Positions 25,173 to 29,045 of a stretch of 29,045 nucleotides of DNA are shown here, piece after piece. The notes under the pieces were generated by a model. It saw only the letters and a list, made by a program, of their open reading frames with translations, had not been told where the DNA came from and did no database searches. A program made the translations under genes and the position numbers. Within the stretch, counting starts at the first letter, position 1, and every line of letters starts with the position of its first letter. This DNA comes from an uncultured Lachnospiraceae bacterium (GTDB lineage Bacteria > Bacillota > Clostridia > Lachnospirales > Lachnospiraceae): NCBI GenBank assembly GCA_910587935.1, contig CAJUNP010000034.1, forward strand, positions 1 through 29,045. Direction: 5' to 3'.

Positions 25173-26150
25173 TTATTGTTTTCTACGCACAGGTCTTACA
25201 TATTTAAAAAACCTGTCGCAGTCGTGATAAAAATAAAATACCCGTTTCGGAGTCAGATCGAGTTCATAGCCGCTTTCTTCATAGTTAAATTCTTTCATTG
25301 CCGCCTCAATTTTTGCCTCAACATCAACGCTCTCCGTTTGAAAATCAAAAGGTCCGTGCTCAAAAACAATGTACTCGCCTTCCGGAACGTCCATAAGCAT
25401 CATCTGTTCTGGCACTGCTCCCGAGTAATCTGCAGGCAGTCTGACGCCATAAGCTTCCGCCAGCGGAATTCCCTAGCCGCAGATTCTGCCGGCCGGTTCG
25501 TTAATCCAGGCCATTAACTGACCGCTTCCCGCGTTCTGCCCGCTGCCGCCCACGTCGTCCAGCTTACCTTTAATGCTGTCCAAAAGTCCGCAGACAGTCT
25601 CGCAGTCCTGCCCTGGAATCCGGCTCTGTTTCTGCCAGAAATCCCAATAGCCTATGCTCTCATAATTTCGGATATGCAGAAATTTATGAGCTGGTATTTT
25701 TACAAAATAGGTTTTTACATCTCCATTGCTATGCGTTTGACTCATGCTGTTCATCGCTCCTTCCAGTAAGTAACAGTCAAAGGGTTTGAGGATTGTTCGG
25801 AGCACAACAGGAACGGGACGGCTTCGGTATTCGCTTGGCGTGATACCGTATGCATCTTTAAATGCACGGGTAAAAGCCTCGTTAGAAGAAAAACCGTATT
25901 TCACAGCAATATTCAACACGCTGTTTTCCGTATCTCTGAGGTCTTTCAAAGCAAAAGCCAGTTTTCTGAACCTTATATAAGCTTTGAGGGTCATTCCCGA
26001 AACTTCGCGAAACTTCCTGGACGTATAGTATTCAGAATAGCCAAGCTTATTTGCCAGCTCACAAAGTGTCAGGGCGTCATCCTTTTCATTTTTTATACAT
26101 ATGTCGATGTGGCCGACAATCTGCTGTATATATTGATTCCACTCCGACAT
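25173..26150 (-). pseudogene. AraC-type regulator with GyrI-like domain, split by an amber codon
   Basis: An AraC-family DNA-binding domain (about residues 30-110: ELANKLGYSEYYTSRKFREV and LNIAVKYGFSSNEAFTRAFK) is followed by a GyrI-like small-molecule-binding domain. The reading frame is interrupted once by TAG at 25473-25475, between AGRICG and GIPLAEAYGV, and then stays open to 25173. Without the TAG the protein would be about 325 aa, the normal size. The effect is loss of roughly the last 100 residues, part of the GyrI-like domain, which ends with FYFYHDCDRFFKYVRP. The DNA-binding part could still be made. Start: ATG at 26150 with AAGGAG 8 nt upstream. A single base change or a sequencing error would explain the break. 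Confidence 0.8.
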
Positions 26151-26203
26151 AAATTTCACTCCTTCTAATCATCTTCCTCCATAATACACAGCGGGAATGA
26201 TGA

Positions 26204-26923
26204 TTACCTGATTTCAGTTGCGGTGTCCGGCGCCGCTCCGTAAACAATAAGGACGCCATAATATTTTGATACTACGCCGCCGTCTTTCGTATACTTTCCG
26301 ACGTCCTCAATTCCGTATCGTAAAAGAAAGTAGTCTAAATCATGAAGGATTTTGTAAATCTTATTTGCATACTCCATTTCGTGCGTTTCTGCCGCCATAC
26401 TTGTCAGGTCGATCAATTGTTGAAGATCGGCGGCCAGCATTTCATTATGAACTGACTTCTGCATATCCTGAATGAGATTTATGAAATTAGCGGCGTCAAA
26501 TCTGTTGTATATCATGATCGGCGTACCGTTTTTCTCACCGACTTGTATATCGCCTTTCTGATCAAAATAGTTCCAGTAAAGGCTGTCTTTATCAGATAAT
26601 TTATCAAAAATATGATCATTCAGATAAGCGGATTCCATACGAAGATTGGCTATTTTAATGTTCTCGGTCAGTCTTTCGATTTCCTCATCCGACATTCCTT
26701 CTAATACGGTTTCACGCATGTTAAAAACTTCCTCTTTTGAAGGTGTGGTAATCTCTGAAGTATCTTCTTCTTCGATTTCTTCTTGTGTAACATTCTCCGC
26801 GTCCGTTTGCTGAGTTGTCGTTTGCTGTAGTGATTCTTCCGGCTGTTGTTTTGTGCCGCAGGCCGAAAGTAACAGACATGCGGCTGAAATGATAAAATAT
26901 AAGGCTGAGTTATTCTTTTTCAT
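26204..26923 (-). CDS. Hypothetical lipoprotein
   Basis: A 239-aa secreted lipoprotein. The signal peptide MKKNNSALYFIISAACLLL ends in the lipobox LSAC, with Cys22 as the lipidated residue. A Gln/Thr/Glu-rich linker (about 24-65) is followed by a mainly helical domain (about 65-230) with no recognised motif. The function is unknown; I do not recognise the family. It lies 53 nt upstream of the AraC-type gene on the same strand. AGAGGA lies 8 nt before the ATG, in sequence that also belongs to the tail of a remnant upstream. Confidence 0.75.
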   Translation of the reverse strand: MKKNNSALYFIISAACLLLSACGTKQQPEESLQQTTTQQTDAENVTQEEIEEEDTSEITTPSKEEVFNMRETVLEGMSDEEIERLTENIKIANLRMESAYLNDHIFDKLSDKDSLYWNYFDQKGDIQVGEKNGTPIMIYNRFDAANFINLIQDMQKSVHNEMLAADLQQLIDLTSMAAETHEMEYANKIYKILHDLDYFLLRYGIEDVGKYTKDGGVVSKYYGVLIVYGAAPDTATEIR

Positions 26924-26997
26924 GTACTTGATCCTCTACATATTGTATATTCTTATATGCAATTTCCAGCAGCTCCTCTGCAACATGACGATTTTTT

Positions 26998-27177
26998 ATA
27001 CGCATTCCAATTTTCATCCACAAAAGCGCTGTTTCCGTTTTTAAGCGCCTGTCCCTGCATAGGCAGCGCAATAAGATTACCAAGGCTGCCTGCCGCATCC
27101 TGGGACGGATACATTCTGTCATAATACTGAAACGACTTTATTTCATGATTGTCAAAATCAAACACAATGAATCTGCA
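26998..27177 (-). pseudogene. TOTE conflict system primase, fragment
   Basis: About 60 codons that read RFIVFDFDNHEIKSFQYYD and then NLIALPMQGQALKNGNSAF, ending VDENWNAY. This matches my memory of the archaeo-eukaryotic primase domain of TOTE conflict proteins, where the FDFDNHE acidic motif and the GNLIALPLQG...GNSVFVDEN block are conserved. A full protein has several hundred residues plus helicase and nuclease domains. Here both sides are missing: upstream is the HATPase fragment, downstream the homology stops at NAY and reads KKSSCCRG. From 26910 to 26997 a different frame reads a short helical tail (AEELLEIAYKNIQYVE), unassigned. Confidence 0.7.
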
Positions 27178-27294
27178 TTATATGCTTCTATGTTCATACT
27201 TCTCCATATCCACAAACTCTGGCCCGGAAAGCCCATATTCTTTCATCTCACGATACAGTCTCGGAATCCCGGTACCCCATCCCTCAATCAAATT
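27178..27294 (-). pseudogene. AlbA_2/HATPase_c_4-type protein, C-terminal fragment
   Basis: 38 codons reading NLIEGWGTGIPRLYREMKEY, then GLSGPEFVDMEKYEHRSI and TAA. The GWGTGIPR and the following ...EYGL..PEF pattern is characteristic of the HATPase_c_4 domain near the C-terminus of RecG-like/AlbA_2 putative DNA-binding regulators. It has no start; its upstream end runs into the 3' end of the ArsC-family gene. It is in the same frame as the TOTE fragment that follows. Confidence 0.65.
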
Positions 27295-27634
27295 TTTCAA
27301 TCCACTCTGCTTCCTTAAATCCTATAAGCACAGTATCACCGTTTACAACCAACGGACGCTTTACCAACATTCCATTTGCAGCGAGTAATTTCAACTGCTC
27401 ATCTTCACTCATAGCAGGAAGCTTGCCCTTAAGCTGCATTTCTTTATATAAAAGTCCACTGGTATTAAAGAACTTCTTAAGTAAAAGTCCACTCTTGGAA
27501 TACCATTTTTTCAATTCATCATACGTGGGATTGTCCTCCGCAATATGACGCTCAGTATAATTTATATTACGCTCATCCAGCCACTTTTTAGCTTTTAGGC
27601 AGGTTGAACATTTGGGGTAATAAATAAATAACAT
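27284..27634 (-). CDS. ArsC/Spx family reductase-like protein
   Basis: A 116-aa thioredoxin-fold protein of the ArsC/Spx family. The redox site is CSTC near residues 9-12 (PKCSTCLKAKKWL), followed by YTERHIAEDNPTYDELKKW and the conserved end VKRPLVVNGDTVLIGF. It may be an arsenate reductase-like enzyme or an Spx/YffB-like protein; the C-x-x-C is typical of Spx-like members, while Arg in KRPL binds the oxyanion in ArsC. GAGAGGTG lies 7 nt before the ATG. It is the only gene in the right-hand island that looks complete. Its last codons overlap the HATPase fragment, probably because that fragment was joined at this place. Confidence 0.88.
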   Translation of the reverse strand: MLFIYYPKCSTCLKAKKWLDERNINYTERHIAEDNPTYDELKKWYSKSGLLLKKFFNTSGLLYKEMQLKGKLPAMSEDEQLKLLAANGMLVKRPLVVNGDTVLIGFKEAEWIEKFD

Positions 27635-27690
27635 TGATTAACACCTCTCTTACCAATAACGATTGTCGAATCCGAATTCCTGTGTTGTTA

Positions 27691-27804
27691 TCATATATCC
27701 ATAAAGCTGTCTTTTTGTGCCTTTTCCTGCAGCTTTTTTGCCTGTTCTTTTGTCAAAGGCTTACTTTTTACATTTCCATCACCAATGGTCGAAGTAACTG
27801 TTTT
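27691..27804 (-). pseudogene. Unrecognised C-terminal fragment
   Basis: 37 codons ending in TGA read KTVTSTIGDGNVK, SKPLTKEQAKKLQEKA and QKDSFMDI. The Lys/Gln/Glu-rich helix looks like the tail of a real protein, but no family is recognised, and there is no start. It overlaps, in another frame, the out-of-frame end of the PD-(D/E)XK fragment. From 27635 to 27690 only the ArsC ribosome binding site is seen. Confidence 0.35.
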
Positions 27805-27818
27805 ATGAGGAAATGCTT

Positions 27819-27983
27819 ACCATGGTGCTCATGGTTACTAAACTCCAACTGATTTTCGATAATAATCTTTCTGTCAGTCCCAATTTCAGTCGCATAAGTA
27901 TCCACATTAAAATCACCGACACTCGATTCGGTTTCATTCACGATAATCTCCAAGCCCACCGCATCTGAATTTTTTTCTATCAG
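27819..27983 (-). pseudogene. PD-(D/E)XK nuclease-like (DUF4268-related) protein, fragment
   Basis: About 55 codons reading NSDAVGLEIIVNETESSVG, DFNVDTYATEIGTDRKII, IENQLEFSNHEHHGK. The FxVD followed by IIENQLE...DH.G pattern is that of restriction-like nuclease domains in proteins of the DUF4268 type, with D and ENQ as active-site residues. The homology ends at HHGK, where relatives go on with LITYASG; the frame then runs to a nearby stop. There is no plausible start. Confidence 0.65.
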
Positions 27984-27999
27984 TTATTCGCTTTTTTCT

Positions 28000-28687
28000 T
28001 TAACGAGTATTTCGGATGTGCGGATGGTTCTCATTCAGAAGGAGAGTGAGGAGGAACACCTCAAGAAACTCCGTCGTTTCGTAAATACCGTTTTTCAGGT
28101 CATTGTAGTTTGCCCTGACCGAATACATGGATCTGCCACAGTCTGGATACGAATACTGCAAGGTGATGGATAATCTCATCCATCGAGAGATTTTTATAAG
28201 AAAACTTCTTCTCCTCCGAAAAATCATAGTCCAGCGTTGCCCGTAGCTCTGTAGCGCTGCCGTAGAGCACGGTCGCTCCATTCAACACCCATTCCTTCCT
28301 CGTGATGTTGTAGTCCCGAATTCGCCCGGCATGGGAATAGATGCCGGTAAACAGCTTTCTGTGAATCGAAATATACTCGTTCGGTGTAAAGCTGAAAGCA
28401 CGCTCGGAAAGAAGCGCGGCGATCCGAGTCGAGACTTTATCGGCCTCCTCGGTGCGGTCTGACGCATCACGAGTAGGATTTTCCTTATAGTAGGACTGCA
28501 AAAGCTCATTTGCTTCTTCAAATGTTATCTCGCCCTCAATATTCCGGACGGCAGTCCGCACCAAATATTCTGATATCTTAAGTCCATCAACCGCCTGCAG
28601 GCCAATAGCTGTATGCCAAGCATAACCTTTGTCCCGTTTTGTCGGCTCGGACTCCTTGATATATTCCTTAAATAAGTCTTTGTTCAC
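28000..28687 (-). pseudogene. Fic family protein with active-site deletion
   Basis: A Fic-family (AMP-transferase) gene in two frames. The first, from a GTG at 28687 with GAGGTGA upstream, gives about 190 aa, including FTPNEYISIHRKLFTGIYSH and AGRIRDYNI, and runs to WQIHVFGQGKLQ then TGA. The second frame (about 28000-28120) reads MYSVRANYNDLKNGI and ETTEFLEVFL. The Fic motif should read HxFxEGNxRT; here only H-V-F-G is left, so the catalytic His remains but the nucleotide-binding part is gone. About 38 residues are missing at the junction near 28118-28124. Loss of activity is expected. Confidence 0.85.
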
Positions 28688-28704
28688 GTGAACTCACCTC
28701 GCTT

Positions 28705-28748
28705 ATAATTGTAGTGGATAGATATTTAGACTATTTCACTACAATTAT
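28705..28748. repeat. 12-bp inverted repeat upstream of IS66 tnpA
   Basis: ATAATTGTAGTG (28705-28716) and CACTACAATTAT (28737-28748) are perfect inverted repeats around a 20-nt centre. They lie between the fic start and the tnpA start, 12 nt before the latter, so the repeat may control tnpA or be the end of the element. Confidence 0.6.
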
Positions 28749-28760
28749 GGAGGATAGGTT

Positions 28761-29027
28761 ATGGCAGGTACTCGCAAAGCCCGTGTTCCGATGGCGGAAC
28801 AGATCAGGCTTATCAATGAATGCCGCCAGAGCGGCATGACAGATGCTGACTGGTGTCGTGAAAACGACATTGCAGTAAGCACCTTTTACAACTGGGTCAG
28901 CCGCTGCCGGAAAGTGGCAGCGGATCAGATCCCAACAGCGAACTATGGTCATCTTGAAGTTCCCCGTCCTAAACAGGACGTGGTCCCTATTGTTTTCTTC
29001 TTTTTCATAGCTCCTCCATTCCAGTAA
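28761..29027 (+). pseudogene. tnpA: IS66 family TnpA accessory protein, truncated
   Basis: The first about 77 codons match the small TnpA protein of IS66-type elements: MAEQIRLINECRQSGMTDAD and WCRENDIAVSTFYNWVSRC are the helix-turn-helix part, and EVPRPKQDVVPI is typical of the region after it. At about 28994 the reading changes to FFFFIAPPFQ and a stop, so the C-terminal third is missing. tnpB and tnpC do not follow before the window ends. GGAGG lies 7 nt before the ATG. It is the only clear insertion sequence gene in the window. Confidence 0.8.
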
Positions 29028-29045
29028 TTATCTTGTTTACACAAG

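Noticed and set aside
1..29045. CRISPR array, tRNA, rRNA or riboswitch
   Set aside because: No repeat-spacer pattern, no cloverleaf and no known aptamer core was noticed by eye; a computed scan would be needed to exclude weak cases.

Overview
The window looks like the chromosome of a gut-type Clostridia/Lachnospiraceae bacterium. The signs are moderate GC, strong AGGAGG-like ribosome binding sites, an AgrC/LytTR-type two-component pair, an RpiR-controlled sialic acid operon with an ABC importer, DUF4132/DUF5724 and DUF2804 proteins, and Fic, IS66 and TOTE remnants. Almost every gene is on the minus strand; the main plus-strand gene is one MFS transporter. No tRNA, rRNA, CRISPR array or prophage was seen. 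All assignments come from reading the sequence; no database search was possible.

Layout. (1) 114-7800: a minus-strand run that begins at a good promoter near 7741-7769. It holds a 139-aa unknown protein, a 1713-aa DUF5724/DUF4132 protein that follows it almost directly, a GNAT acetyltransferase, a decayed DNA-3-methyladenine glycosylase I gene and a DUF2804 protein. (2) 7872-10843: an MFS transporter on plus, convergent with an ABC-F ATPase on minus. (3) 10844-16502: a signalling block with a PAS-GAF-GGDEF protein, a dCache chemoreceptor, and a LytTR response regulator with its GHKL histidine kinase. (4) 16554-25022: a nine-gene sialic acid operon transcribed right to left from one clear promoter to one clear terminator. 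Its order is NanE epimerase, two MalF/MalG-type permeases, solute-binding lipoprotein, 2-hydroxyacid dehydrogenase, NanA lyase, SGNH hydrolase, ROK kinase, RpiR regulator. (5) 25103-26923: an AraC/GyrI-like regulator broken by one amber codon, and a lipoprotein. (6) 26998-29045: a graveyard of mobile-element and defence-type genes (TOTE primase, HATPase_c_4, PD-(D/E)XK and Fic fragments, truncated IS66 tnpA) around one intact ArsC/Spx-family gene.

How the parts work together. In the nan operon the ABC proteins would import sialic acid, the SGNH enzyme could remove O-acetyl groups, NanA would cleave it to ManNAc and pyruvate, the ROK protein would phosphorylate ManNAc, and NanE would make GlcNAc-6-phosphate. 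The RpiR protein, whose SIS domain fits a phosphosugar ligand, would regulate the operon. No ABC ATPase and no nagA/nagB lie in the window. The dehydrogenase has no standard place in this pathway. The most interesting items are that dehydrogenase, the small partner of the giant DUF4132 protein (possibly beta-grasp), and a set of precisely visible gene-inactivation events (amber codons, a microhomology-type deletion in tag, an active-site deletion in fic).
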